The notes: generated from the sequence alone by a model not told the origin. DNA of 8,782 bases from Actinomycetota bacterium (GCA_003134755.1 PLCK01000173.1:255-9036), one strand, 5' to 3'; positions 1 to 5,865 are shown, counted from the stretch's first letter. Program-made: numbers and translations.

Positions 1-1695
1 GCGATGGCCATGCTCGAGGCCGGCGGCAACGCCTTCGATGCTGCGGTCGCGGCCGGCTTCACCCTCCAGGTCGTCCAGCCGCACCTGAACGGACCCGGCG
101 GTGACCTGCCCGTCATCTTCGCTCGCGCCGACGAGCAGCTGCCGACCGTGCTCTGCGCGCAGGGTCCGGCGCCCGCTGGCGCGACGAGCGCGCACTTCGC
201 CGAACTCGGCCTCGGCCTCATTCCAGGGTCCGGTCCGCTGGCCGCGACGGTGCCCGGTGCGACGCTCGGCTGGCTCACGCTCCTACGCGATCACGGCACC
301 CTCGACTTGCGTGCCGTCCTCGGGCCGGCGATCTCGTACGCGCGCGACGGCTTCCCGCTCGTCGGCGACAGCGTCGGTCAAGCAATAGCCACCGTCGAGG
401 AGCTCTTTCGAACGGATTGGACGACGTCTGCGGCCGTCTACCTTCCGGGCGACCGGGTACCCAGGGCCGGCGAACTGTTTCGCAACCCCGCCCAGGCGGC
501 GACTTACGAGCGGCTGGTCGCGGCGTCGGAAGCGGGCGGTAGTCGAGAGAGCCGGCTCGACAACGCCATCGCGGCCTGGACGGAAGGCTTCGTCGCACAA
601 GCGATCGACGCCTTCTGCCCGCTGCCGTGGCGCGATTCCTCAGGCGAGCGGCACGCGGGTGTGCTCACCGGCGAAGACATGGCGCAGTGGCGGCCGACCT
701 ACGAGCAACCGGCGCACCTCGACGTCCACGGTGTGACTGTGTGCAAGACGGCGGCGTGGGGTCAGGGGCCAGTCCTTCTGCAGTCCCTCGCCCTGCTCGA
801 AGGGCTCGCTCTGCGACCGGGTACGGCCGACTTCGTGCACCTGGTCGTCGAGGCCGAGAAGCTTGCCTTCGCCGATCGCGAGGCCTGGTACGGCGATGTG
901 CCCGACGTCCCCATGACCGAGTTGCTGTCAGCGGCCTACAACGCGCAACGCCGCGCGCTCATCACCGACGGCGCATCTCTCGACCTGCGCCCCGGCTCGC
1001 CAGCCGGGCGTACGCCGAGGCTGCCGAGCTTCGTCGGATCGGCGAGCGGCGCAGCAGGCGCTGAGAGCGGCATCGGTGAGCCCGTGACGACATCGGACGG
1101 CGTCCGGCGCGGCGACACCGTTCACGTCGACGTCGTCGACCGTTGGGGCAACATCGTCGCGGCGATGCCGAGCGGCGGGTGGCTGCAGTCGTCGCCGGTG
1201 ATTCCCGAGCTCGGGTTCGGGCTCGGCACCCGGCTGCAGATGGCTTGGCTTGAACCCGGCCTGCCGAACAGCCTGGCACCGCGCAAGCGACCACGCACGA
1301 CGCTCTCCCCCACATTGGTGATGCGCGACGGCATCGCCGTGCTGGCGTGCGGCTCGCCCGGCGGCGATCAGCAGGATCAATGGCAGCTGGTGTTCCTGCT
1401 GCACCACCTGCTCGGCGGATCGGACCTGCAGGAGTCCATCGAAGCGCCGAGCTTTCACACCACGCACTTCCCGAGCTCGTTCTATCCGCGCGCGTCGGAG
1501 CCGGGCCATCTCGTCGTCGAAGACCGGCTCGGAGACGACGTGATCGACGAACTCACGCGGCGCGGTCACGTGGTCAGACGGGCCGGCCCGTGGTCGCTCG
1601 GCCGGATGTGCGCGGTCAGCCGCGCTCCCGCCTCGGGCGTGCTGAAGGCGGCCGCGAATCCGCGCGGCGGCCTCGGTTACGCGGTTGGTCGCTGA
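1..1695 (+). CDS. Gamma-glutamyltransferase-family protein (5' end outside the window)
   Basis: This is a member of the gamma-glutamyltranspeptidase family of N-terminal nucleophile hydrolases. These are made as one chain that cleaves itself before a catalytic Thr, and they hydrolyse or transfer gamma-glutamyl groups from glutathione-like amides. The frame is already open at base 1. The first visible residues (AMAMLEAGGNAFDAAVAA) match the usual N-terminal block, so only a few dozen residues should be missing. Numbering from the ATG at 4, GDTVHVDVVD places the predicted nucleophile at Thr372 (codon 1117-1119). GSPGG at 450-454 matches the Gly-Gly oxyanion region. PGGDQQDQWQL and FHTTHFPSSFYPR are typical of actinobacterial GGT-like proteins rather than of E. 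coli Ggt. Family membership is seen directly, but the true substrate is unknown: many GGT-like proteins of this subtype act on other gamma-glutamyl amides or are uncharacterised. Whether the missing N-terminus carries a signal peptide cannot be seen. The stop codon abuts that of the opposite-strand gene. Confidence 0.93.
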   Translation, partial: AMAMLEAGGNAFDAAVAAGFTLQVVQPHLNGPGGDLPVIFARADEQLPTVLCAQGPAPAGATSAHFAELGLGLIPGSGPLAATVPGATLGWLTLLRDHGTLDLRAVLGPAISYARDGFPLVGDSVGQAIATVEELFRTDWTTSAAVYLPGDRVPRAGELFRNPAQAATYERLVAASEAGGSRESRLDNAIAAWTEGFVAQAIDAFCPLPWRDSSGERHAGVLTGEDMAQWRPTYEQPAHLDVHGVTVCKTAAWGQGPVLLQSLALLEGLALRPGTADFVHLVVEAEKLAFADREAWYGDVPDVPMTELLSAAYNAQRRALITDGASLDLRPGSPAGRTPRLPSFVGSASGAAGAESGIGEPVTTSDGVRRGDTVHVDVVDRWGNIVAAMPSGGWLQSSPVIPELGFGLGTRLQMAWLEPGLPNSLAPRKRPRTTLSPTLVMRDGIAVLACGSPGGDQQDQWQLVFLLHHLLGGSDLQESIEAPSFHTTHFPSSFYPRASEPGHLVVEDRLGDDVIDELTRRGHVVRRAGPWSLGRMCAVSRAPASGVLKAAANPRGGLGYAVGR

Positions 1696-2037
1696 TCAGT
1701 ACCCGAGCTCGTGCAGACGCTCGTCGTCGATGCCGAAATGATGCGCGACCTCGTGCACGACGGTCTTGCGCACCTCGTCGACGACCTCCTGTTCGGTGTT
1801 GCAATAAGCGCACAACGTCGACCGATAGATCATGATGCGGTCGGGCAATACGCCGGCGTAGGACGTCGTCCGCTCGGTCAACGGCACCCCGACGTACAGA
1901 CCGAGCAGGTTGGGGTCGTCAGGCGTGTCTTCGACGAAGACCGCGACGTTGCGCATGGCCTTCGTGAACTGCTCCGGGATACCGTCGAGGGCCTCGGCTA
2001 CGAGCTCCTCGAAACGCTCGCGTGTGAGGTCGACCAC
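1696..2037 (-). CDS. Small zinc-metallopeptidase-like protein (minimal zincin, HExxH)
   Basis: The product is a 113-residue predicted cytoplasmic protein of the small actinobacterial zincin family (PF06262-like). HEVAHHFGIDD at residues 95-105 gives the HExxHxxGxxD pattern: His95, His99 and Asp105 would bind zinc and Glu96 would be the catalytic base. The preceding block LLGLYVGVPLTER, followed by AGVLPDRIMIY, is also characteristic. The ending ERLHELGY matches the family C-terminus, so the gene is complete at the 3' end. The frame stays open far upstream (to 2394), but that extension is low-complexity and antisense to the next gene. The GTG at 2037 (reading VVDLTRERFEELV) puts the start where the family homology begins. 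No strong Shine-Dalgarno is seen, so the start is probable rather than certain. The gene is divergent from the phosphoesterase gene and tail to tail with the GGT gene. The family's proteolytic substrate is not established. Confidence 0.88.
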   Translation of the reverse strand: MVDLTRERFEELVAEALDGIPEQFTKAMRNVAVFVEDTPDDPNLLGLYVGVPLTERTTSYAGVLPDRIMIYRSTLCAYCNTEQEVVDEVRKTVVHEVAHHFGIDDERLHELGY

Positions 2038-2100
2038 GGAACCCAGCAAACCACGAGACGGCGCCCGCCGCTTCGCCGCCCGAATCGCGGGTAGGTTCGA
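2038..2100. promoter_or_regulatory. Divergent intergenic region with a -10-like box
   Basis: These 63 bp separate the divergent metalloprotease and phosphoesterase genes and must contain or overlap both promoters. On the + strand TAGGTT (2092-2097) fits the actinobacterial TANNNT -10 consensus. It lies only 3 nt before the ATG at 2101 but 6 nt before the GTG at 2104. This suggests a leaderless transcript starting at or next to the GTG. No convincing -35 box was seen. Confidence 0.35.
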
Positions 2101-3750
2101 ATGGTGGGCGAACGATCTTCGCGGCGGCTCACCTGGATCGCCGCCCGCACGACACTCAGCCGGTTCACCGCCAGGCGTGACGTCCGGCGGCTGGCGTGGC
2201 GGCTGGGAATCGTCGCCCTTGCCCTGATCGGCGCCTCGATCGGCATTGCACTGGCCGGGTCGGTGACGACGGCGGTCGGGCCCGTCCACGCCAAGTTCGC
2301 CTTCCGGCCGTCCGCCCACCTGCGCGGCGGCACGTCGGTCAACATCCCACCGCTGGGATCGCTCCGGCTGAAGACCAACAGCGGACCCGTGCAACTGAAT
2401 GCCACCGTCACAGACATCGACGTGAAGGGCGCGCAGAAGCTGGTCAACGATCCGACGCTCATCCCCGGCCTAGAGAAGTCGGTCACTCACGATGTCGGGC
2501 TCGCTGTGGTGAAGCTGATCGTGCGCTCAGCGATCGCGGCGCTACTCGGCGCGGGGATGCTCACGTTCGTCGTGACGAGGCGCTGGCGAGCCTCGCTCGC
2601 CGCCGCCGTCGTGGTCGTCGTGGCGAGTGCGGCCAGCGCCGCCGACGCATACGTGACCTGGAATTCGAAGTCACTCGCCGAGCCCGAGTACAGCGGTCTG
2701 CTGAGCCGAGCGCCGACGATGGTCGGTGATGCTCAAGACATCGTGACCCGCTTCGGCAAGTACAGCACCGAACTCGCCAAGCTGGTTACGAACGTGTCGA
2801 AGCTCTACACCGTCACGTCGACACTCCCGGGCTTCGCGCCGACGTCGAGCGACACGATCCGGGTGCTGCACATCTCCGACATTCATGACAACCCCGAGGC
2901 CTGGGACGTCGTGAGGAGCATCTCGGCGCAGTTCAACGTCGACTTCGTCGTCGACACGGGCGACCTGAGCGATCACGGAACCGACGCCGAGAACGGCACC
3001 GCCGACGGCATCGCCACGCTCGGCCGGCCGTACGTCTACATCAAGGGCAACCACGACTCCCCCGCGACGGTGGCCGCGGTCGAGGCCCAACCGAACGCGG
3101 TCTACCTGCACTACAGCTCGACCGTCGTCGACGGACTTCGCATCTACGGCGCACCCGACCCACGATTCACGCCCAACCTTTCGACCGCGGCCAGCGCCAA
3201 CGACGAGAAGGCGGTCACCGCGTTCGGTGTCGACCTCGCGCAGCGGGTTCAGCAAGCCCAACCACCAAAGATCGACATCGTGTTGGTCCACGATCCGGTC
3301 GAAGGTGAACCGTTGGACGGCGTGGTACCGCTGGTCCTTGCCGGGCACACGCACAAGCGCCAGATCAGCCAGCTCAAGCACGGCACCATGCTCTACATCG
3401 AGGGGTCGACGGGCGGCGCCGGGCTCCGCGCGCTGGACAACGCCCAGCCGACCCCGCTCGAGGCCTCCGTTCTGTACTTCAGCAGGACGACGCACCTGCT
3501 CGAGGCCTACGACGAGATCAGCCTCGGGGGGCTTGGGCTCACCTCGGTCAGCGTCGAGCGGCACGTGGTCGACAAGCCCAAGCCGCTGGTCGAGCCGTCA
3601 CCACTCGCCTCAACGCCGCCCCCGCCATCGCCGTTCCCGTCGGAGCCAATCCCGTCGGAGCCAATCCCGTCGGAGCCAATCCCGTCAGCCCCGCCTCAGT
3701 CGACGTCGGCCCCGTCAGCGCTGGCCACTGGCTCCCGGTCCGGGCCGTGA
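2101..3750 (+). CDS. Membrane-anchored metallophosphoesterase
   Basis: This 549-residue calcineurin-like phosphoesterase has a membrane-anchored N-terminal half. All five metal-binding blocks are present: SDIHDN (Asp260, His262), GDLSDHG (Asp288), GNHD (316-319), VLVHDP (His397) and GHTH (415-418). These would form a two-metal site able to cleave phosphomonoesters or diesters. Hydrophobic segments at about 33-53, 137-159 and 164-183 are predicted membrane helices. The basic TRRWR between the second and third should be cytoplasmic, which places the catalytic domain and the 55-136 loop outside the membrane (inference). The C-terminal tail (about 495-549) is Pro/Ser-rich and includes three SEPIP units from identical 15-bp repeats, resembling a wall-spanning or flexible tail. 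Translation may begin at ATG 2101 or at GTG 2104, the latter fitting a leaderless start. Substrate unknown. The gene stands alone between a divergent neighbour and the tRNA cluster. Confidence 0.9.
   Translation: MVGERSSRRLTWIAARTTLSRFTARRDVRRLAWRLGIVALALIGASIGIALAGSVTTAVGPVHAKFAFRPSAHLRGGTSVNIPPLGSLRLKTNSGPVQLNATVTDIDVKGAQKLVNDPTLIPGLEKSVTHDVGLAVVKLIVRSAIAALLGAGMLTFVVTRRWRASLAAAVVVVVASAASAADAYVTWNSKSLAEPEYSGLLSRAPTMVGDAQDIVTRFGKYSTELAKLVTNVSKLYTVTSTLPGFAPTSSDTIRVLHISDIHDNPEAWDVVRSISAQFNVDFVVDTGDLSDHGTDAENGTADGIATLGRPYVYIKGNHDSPATVAAVEAQPNAVYLHYSSTVVDGLRIYGAPDPRFTPNLSTAASANDEKAVTAFGVDLAQRVQQAQPPKIDIVLVHDPVEGEPLDGVVPLVLAGHTHKRQISQLKHGTMLYIEGSTGGAGLRALDNAQPTPLEASVLYFSRTTHLLEAYDEISLGGLGLTSVSVERHVVDKPKPLVEPSPLASTPPPPSPFPSEPIPSEPIPSEPIPSAPPQSTSAPSALATGSRSGP
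3636..3686 (+). repeat. 15-bp in-frame tandem repeat in phosphoesterase tail
   Basis: Three identical copies of CCCGTCGGAGCCAAT (3636-3650, 3651-3665, 3666-3680) are followed by a 6-bp start of a fourth. They encode a repeated P-S-E-P-I unit in the Pro-rich C-terminus. Complete identity, including the third codon positions, points to recent slippage or expansion. The unit is a multiple of three, so copy-number changes keep the frame. Confidence 0.95.
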
Positions 3751-3790
3751 TCGCGTACTGGTGGTGCCGACCGGGCGCGCGGTCACCGCT

Positions 3791-3820
3791 TTGTCGGCCC
3801 ACCGCGGCGTCCCCTATGCT
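3791..3820 (+). promoter_or_regulatory. Probable promoter of the tRNA cluster
   Basis: TTGTCG (3791-3796) and TATGCT (3815-3820) are separated by 18 bp and resemble a vegetative sigma-70/SigA promoter. Transcription would start near 3827, about 48 nt before tRNA-Glu. This fits a stable-RNA operon with a short 5' leader removed by processing. The call rests on consensus match and position only. Confidence 0.5.
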
Positions 3821-3874
3821 TGGCCAGTCCCCGACGTAAGGTGCCGGGGCTGTGGCCGTCGACCAGTGGCCGCC

Positions 3875-3947
3875 GTCCCCATCGTCTAGTGGCCCAGGAC
3901 ACCGCCCTTTCAAGGCGGCGGCACGGGTTCGAATCCCGTTGGGGGCA
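3875..3947 (+). tRNA. tRNA-Glu (anticodon TTC)
   Basis: The 73-nt sequence folds as a cloverleaf. Acceptor GTCCCCA pairs with TGGGGGC, including one U-G wobble at the second pair. The anticodon stem CCGCC/GGCGG (3902-3906/3914-3918) encloses loop CTTTCAA with anticodon TTC at 3909-3911, reading GAA/GAG. The T-arm is CGGGTTCGAATCCCG. Discriminator A is at 3947 and CCA is not encoded. It is the first of three tRNA genes on this strand. Confidence 0.97.
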
Positions 3948-4013
3948 CGGAACGACCTGCACGACCGCACCACCGCACGCCAGGTCTGAAAGTTCTGCCA
4001 GTTCTGCTCATGA

Positions 4014-4088
4014 GGTCCCGTGGTGAAGTCTGGAGTTCACGCCGCCCTGTCAAGGCGGAGGTCGCGGGTTCGAATCCCGTCGGGACCG
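4014..4088 (+). tRNA. tRNA-Asp (anticodon GTC)
   Basis: The 75-nt cloverleaf has acceptor GGTCCCG pairing perfectly with CGGGACC. The anticodon stem CCGCC/GGCGG (4042-4046/4054-4058) encloses loop CTGTCAA, with anticodon GTC at 4049-4051 decoding Asp. The T-arm is CGGGTTCGAATCCCG, discriminator G is at 4088, and CCA is not encoded. It lies 66 nt after tRNA-Glu and is probably co-transcribed with it. Confidence 0.97.
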
Positions 4089-4129
4089 CACACTTTCAGT
4101 TCGGCATGTACGGCCCGCTCGGCACGCAC

Positions 4130-4203
4130 GGCCAGGTAGCTCAGTCGGTATGAGCGCCCGCCTGAAAAGCGGGAGGTCGACAGTTCGATCCTGTCCCTGG
4201 CCA
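4130..4203 (+). tRNA. tRNA-Phe (anticodon GAA)
   Basis: The 74-nt cloverleaf has acceptor GGCCAGG pairing perfectly with CCTGGCC, D-stem GCTC/GAGC, and anticodon stem CCCGC/GCGGG (4157-4161/4169-4173). The loop CTGAAAA carries anticodon GAA at 4164-4166, decoding Phe. The T-arm is GACAGTTCGATCCTGTC. Discriminator A at 4203 is followed by CCT, so the CCA end is added after transcription. It is the last tRNA of the cluster, 41 nt after tRNA-Asp. Confidence 0.97.
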
Positions 4204-4210
4204 CCTTCGC

Positions 4211-4255
4211 ACCGACCGACTCCACACCGACCGAGTTCGAACCGATCCGGCTCGG
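4211..4255 (+). repeat. Degenerate 15-bp periodic repeat after tRNA-Phe
   Basis: Three consecutive 15-bp units each begin ACCGA. The first two share ACCGACCGA (4211-4219 and 4226-4234) and the third begins ACCGATCCGG (4241). The units diverge after the first nine bases, so this is an old or chance repeat. It lies in the non-coding gap between tRNA-Phe and the Rieske gene. Confidence 0.45.
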
Positions 4256-4346
4256 CACCCGTCCTCAAGAGCGACCGCCTTCCGTTTTGCGGCCTCTTGC
4301 GGCGCTTTGCGCTGGTATGGGCTCGCGCGTCGCACAGGAGCTCGCC

Positions 4347-5093
4347 ATGCCCGACGGCCTCGGCCCCACCGAACAGTCGCCCGCCACAACCGCCACCGGA
4401 ATCTGCGACCGGCTGTGCTCGCGGCGGGCTGTCCTCGCCGCCGGCGCTGGACTCGTCGGATCCGCCTTTGTTGCGGCCTGCGCATCGGGCACCCATCGCC
4501 AGCTGGCCGACGTCGGGCCGGGTACTGTCCGCAGCCCAGGTAGTAGCCCCGGCAGTAAGTCGCCCGCACCAAGCTCTCCCGACGCGACAACGTCCGCGAG
4601 CGCATCATCGGAGTCCACACCTTCGACGCTGGCTCCGAGCCCGTCGCCGCGCTCGGCGTCGTCCACCTCGTCTGCAACCCACCACCCGACGAGCAGTAGC
4701 GACGGGACGACGACCAAGCCCGCGCCGTCCACGCGGCCACCGGCACCGACCAAATCCTCGGCGCCGCCGACCCCCTCAACCCCGACGCCCACGCAGCCGG
4801 CAGGCACAGTTCTGGCGCAGGTGGCTGCGGTGCCGGTCGGCGGATCACTCGTCGTCGATGGACCGAACGGCCCGGTCGCCATCGGCCGTCCCAGTACCAA
4901 TCGGGTCGTCGCTCACACCGCGATCTGCACCCACATGGGCTGCACTGTCGAAGGAAACGGGGCGCGCCTCAACTGCCCCTGTCACGGATCGATCTACGAC
5001 GCCTTCACCGGTGTCGTCATTCAGGACCCTGCCCCGCTGCCGCTCGCGGCGATCAGCGTGCGCATCGTCGGTATGGCCATCGTCACGCCGTGA
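4347..5093 (+). CDS. Tat-exported Rieske [2Fe-2S] lipoprotein
   Basis: The product is a 248-residue exported iron-sulphur electron-transfer protein. ATG 4347 is chosen because AGGAG (4336-4340) lies 6 nt upstream; the in-frame ATG at 4317 has no ribosome-binding site. SRRAVL at 25-30, a hydrophobic stretch and the lipobox VAAC (42-45) indicate a Tat signal with lipidation at Cys45. Tat export suits a protein that folds with its cofactor before export. Residues about 60-152 are Ser/Thr/Pro-rich linker. The Rieske domain (about 153-248) has CTHMGC (194-199) and CPCHGS (210-215): Cys194, His196, Cys210 and His213 would bind the cluster, and Cys199 and Cys212 could form the stabilising disulphide of high-potential Rieske proteins. 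No cytochrome b/c gene or oxygenase subunit is adjacent, so the electron partner is unknown. It resembles the stand-alone actinobacterial Rieske lipoproteins rather than QcrA, which carries several membrane helices. Confidence 0.93.
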   Translation: MPDGLGPTEQSPATTATGICDRLCSRRAVLAAGAGLVGSAFVAACASGTHRQLADVGPGTVRSPGSSPGSKSPAPSSPDATTSASASSESTPSTLAPSPSPRSASSTSSATHHPTSSSDGTTTKPAPSTRPPAPTKSSAPPTPSTPTPTQPAGTVLAQVAAVPVGGSLVVDGPNGPVAIGRPSTNRVVAHTAICTHMGCTVEGNGARLNCPCHGSIYDAFTGVVIQDPAPLPLAAISVRIVGMAIVTP

Positions 5094-5120
5094 CAGTCCA
5101 AGAGTCATCGGCGTGAACGC

Positions 5121-5193
5121 GGCGGCGTAGAAGTCGGCGGCGTAGAAGTCGGCGGCGTAGAAGTCGGCGGCGTAGAAGTCGGCGGCGTAGAAG
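5121..5193. repeat. 15-bp tandem repeat, 4.9 copies
   Basis: GGCGGCGTAGAAGTC occurs four times without a mismatch (5121-5135, 5136-5150, 5151-5165, 5166-5180). A fifth copy matches for its first 13 bases (5181-5193). The array starts 27 bp after the Rieske stop codon. The + strand unit has TAG in one frame; the - strand reads as a D-F-Y-A-A repeat inside an ORF with no other coding signs. It is probably a non-coding minisatellite or a set of protein-binding sites. Confidence 0.97.
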
Positions 5194-5206
5194 CTGTGGT
5201 AACAAC

Positions 5207-5258
5207 GGCGCGCTCTAGCGCGTCCTCGTTCCCACAACCTCCCGCTTCTGGGGACGAG
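5207..5258 (+). other. Two adjacent hairpins, possible bidirectional terminator or leader structure
   Basis: The first hairpin (5207-5224) pairs GGCGCGC with GCGCGTC around TCTA, with one G-U pair. Directly after it, CTCGTTCCC (5225-5233) pairs with GGGGACGAG (5250-5258), 9 bp with one G-U pair and a 16-nt loop. There is no T-run on either strand. Actinobacterial terminators often lack one, so these could end Rieske transcription or belong to the peroxiredoxin leader. No alignment support was available. Confidence 0.4.
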
Positions 5259-5296
5259 AACCGCACCTGCTGTGGCCAGCGCAGGGCTCAGGCTCT

Positions 5297-5329
5297 CGGC
5301 GTGCTGAACCGATAACGGGGTTAACGCCG
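5297..5329 (+). other. Weak imperfect hairpin in the peroxiredoxin upstream region
   Basis: CGGCGT (5297-5302) pairs with ACGCCG (5324-5329). Inside this, AACC (5307-5310) pairs with GGTT (5319-5322), separated by an internal loop. It is short and could be chance at this GC content. It is listed because it sits between the two stronger structured segments. Confidence 0.25.
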
Positions 5330-5341
5330 AACAAGCTCTTG

Positions 5342-5382
5342 GACGGGTTGCCGCTTTGGGCGCCCCGAGGCGACAACCCGTC
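5342..5382 (+). promoter_or_regulatory. Long hairpin immediately upstream of the peroxiredoxin RBS
   Basis: GACGGGTTG (5342-5350) pairs with CAACCCGTC (5374-5382). After one C/A mismatch, CGCTTTGGG (5352-5360) pairs with CCCGAGGCG (5364-5372) around a 3-nt loop. That makes 18 of 19 positions paired (two as G-U), the strongest secondary structure seen in the window. It ends 6 nt before the AGAAGGA ribosome-binding site (5389-5395) of the GTG start at 5401. It could protect the 5' end, control translation, terminate upstream transcription or bind a dimeric regulator as DNA. The structure is seen directly; the role is inferred. Confidence 0.6.
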
Positions 5383-5400
5383 TCTGCAAGAAGGACACTC

Positions 5401-5865
5401 GTGGCCGTCACCGTCGGTTCGAACGCTCCCGGCTTCACGTTGCCCGGCTGGTACGACGGGTTCGACGAGTTCAGCCTGTCCGAGCGCCGCGGTAACGCGA
5501 CCGTGTTGGTGTTCTACCCGGGTGACGAACGCCTCGTCTGCACTCGCCAGCTGTGCACGTACTCCGACAACATCTCCGACCTCCATCTGTTCGACGCGGT
5601 CGTCTGGGGCATCTCGCCGCAGAGCATCGAGTCGCATCGCAACTTCGCCGGCGCGCGGAAACTGAAGATGCCGCTCCTCACCGACGTCGACCGCGAGGTG
5701 GCACAGGCCTACGGAATCGTCGGGCCGCTCGGCATCCGGCGCTCTGTGTTCGTGGTCGACGCCGACGGCCGGGTGGCCTGGCGCAGGGTCGCCGCACTTG
5801 GCGTGACATTCCCGTCGACGGGCGAGATTCGCGAAGCGTTGCAGTCAATCCGCGCCGCTGCTTGA
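5401..5865 (+). CDS. Peroxiredoxin, PrxQ/BCP-like (AhpC/TSA family)
   Basis: The product is a 154-residue thiol peroxidase of the AhpC/TSA fold that would reduce peroxides through a catalytic cysteine, probably in the cytoplasm since no signal peptide is seen. Start GTG 5401 follows AGAAGGA with a 5-nt spacer and gives the normal family N-terminus (VTVGSNAPGFTLPGW). VFYPGDERLVCTRQLC holds the peroxidatic Cys47. Cys52 lies at the C-x4-C spacing typical of atypical 2-Cys PrxQ/BCP enzymes, where it acts as resolving cysteine. Arg114 in RSVFVVD fits the conserved active-site arginine. In the usual P-x3-T/S-x2-C motif, Pro40 and Cys47 are present but the Thr/Ser position is Arg44, an unusual change at a catalytic residue. 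The gene follows a strong hairpin and probably forms an operon with the membrane protein gene starting 13 bp later. The reductant (thioredoxin or a mycothiol system) cannot be told from sequence. Confidence 0.92.
   Translation: MAVTVGSNAPGFTLPGWYDGFDEFSLSERRGNATVLVFYPGDERLVCTRQLCTYSDNISDLHLFDAVVWGISPQSIESHRNFAGARKLKMPLLTDVDREVAQAYGIVGPLGIRRSVFVVDADGRVAWRRVAALGVTFPSTGEIREALQSIRAAA

Noticed and set aside
928..1569. 213-codon reverse ORF inside the GGT gene
   Set aside because: It is the complement of the most conserved part of the GGT-family gene, including the catalytic Thr codon, and has no motif of its own.
2038..2394. N-terminal extension of the metalloprotease
   Set aside because: The extra residues are Gly/Pro/Arg-rich, absent from the family pattern and antisense to the phosphoesterase start.
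2671..3564. 297-codon reverse ORF antisense to the phosphoesterase
   Set aside because: The sense strand has five intact metal-binding motifs; the antisense frame is Val/Arg/Asp-rich with no domain.
3875..4203. tRNA-linked integrated element
   Set aside because: No duplicated tRNA 3' end, integrase or foreign-looking segment is found near the three tRNA genes.
4231..4255. Terminator after the tRNA cluster
   Set aside because: Only 5 bp (CCGAG/CTCGG) enclose a 15-nt interval with no T-run; too weak at this GC content and partly explained by the 15-bp repeat.
4150..5130. Forward ORF overlapping tRNA-Phe and the Rieske gene
   Set aside because: It begins inside tRNA-Phe and is an Arg/Pro/Ser-rich shadow of the Rieske reading frame.
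5121..5193. CRISPR-like array
   Set aside because: The copies are directly adjacent with no unique spacers, the unit is only 15 bp, and no cas genes are present.
4845..5438. Reverse-strand ORF with a repeated D-F-Y-A-A peptide
   Set aside because: The peptide repeat is a by-product of the 15-bp DNA repeat. Most of the rest is antisense to the Rieske domain or low complexity, with no ribosome-binding site or known domain.
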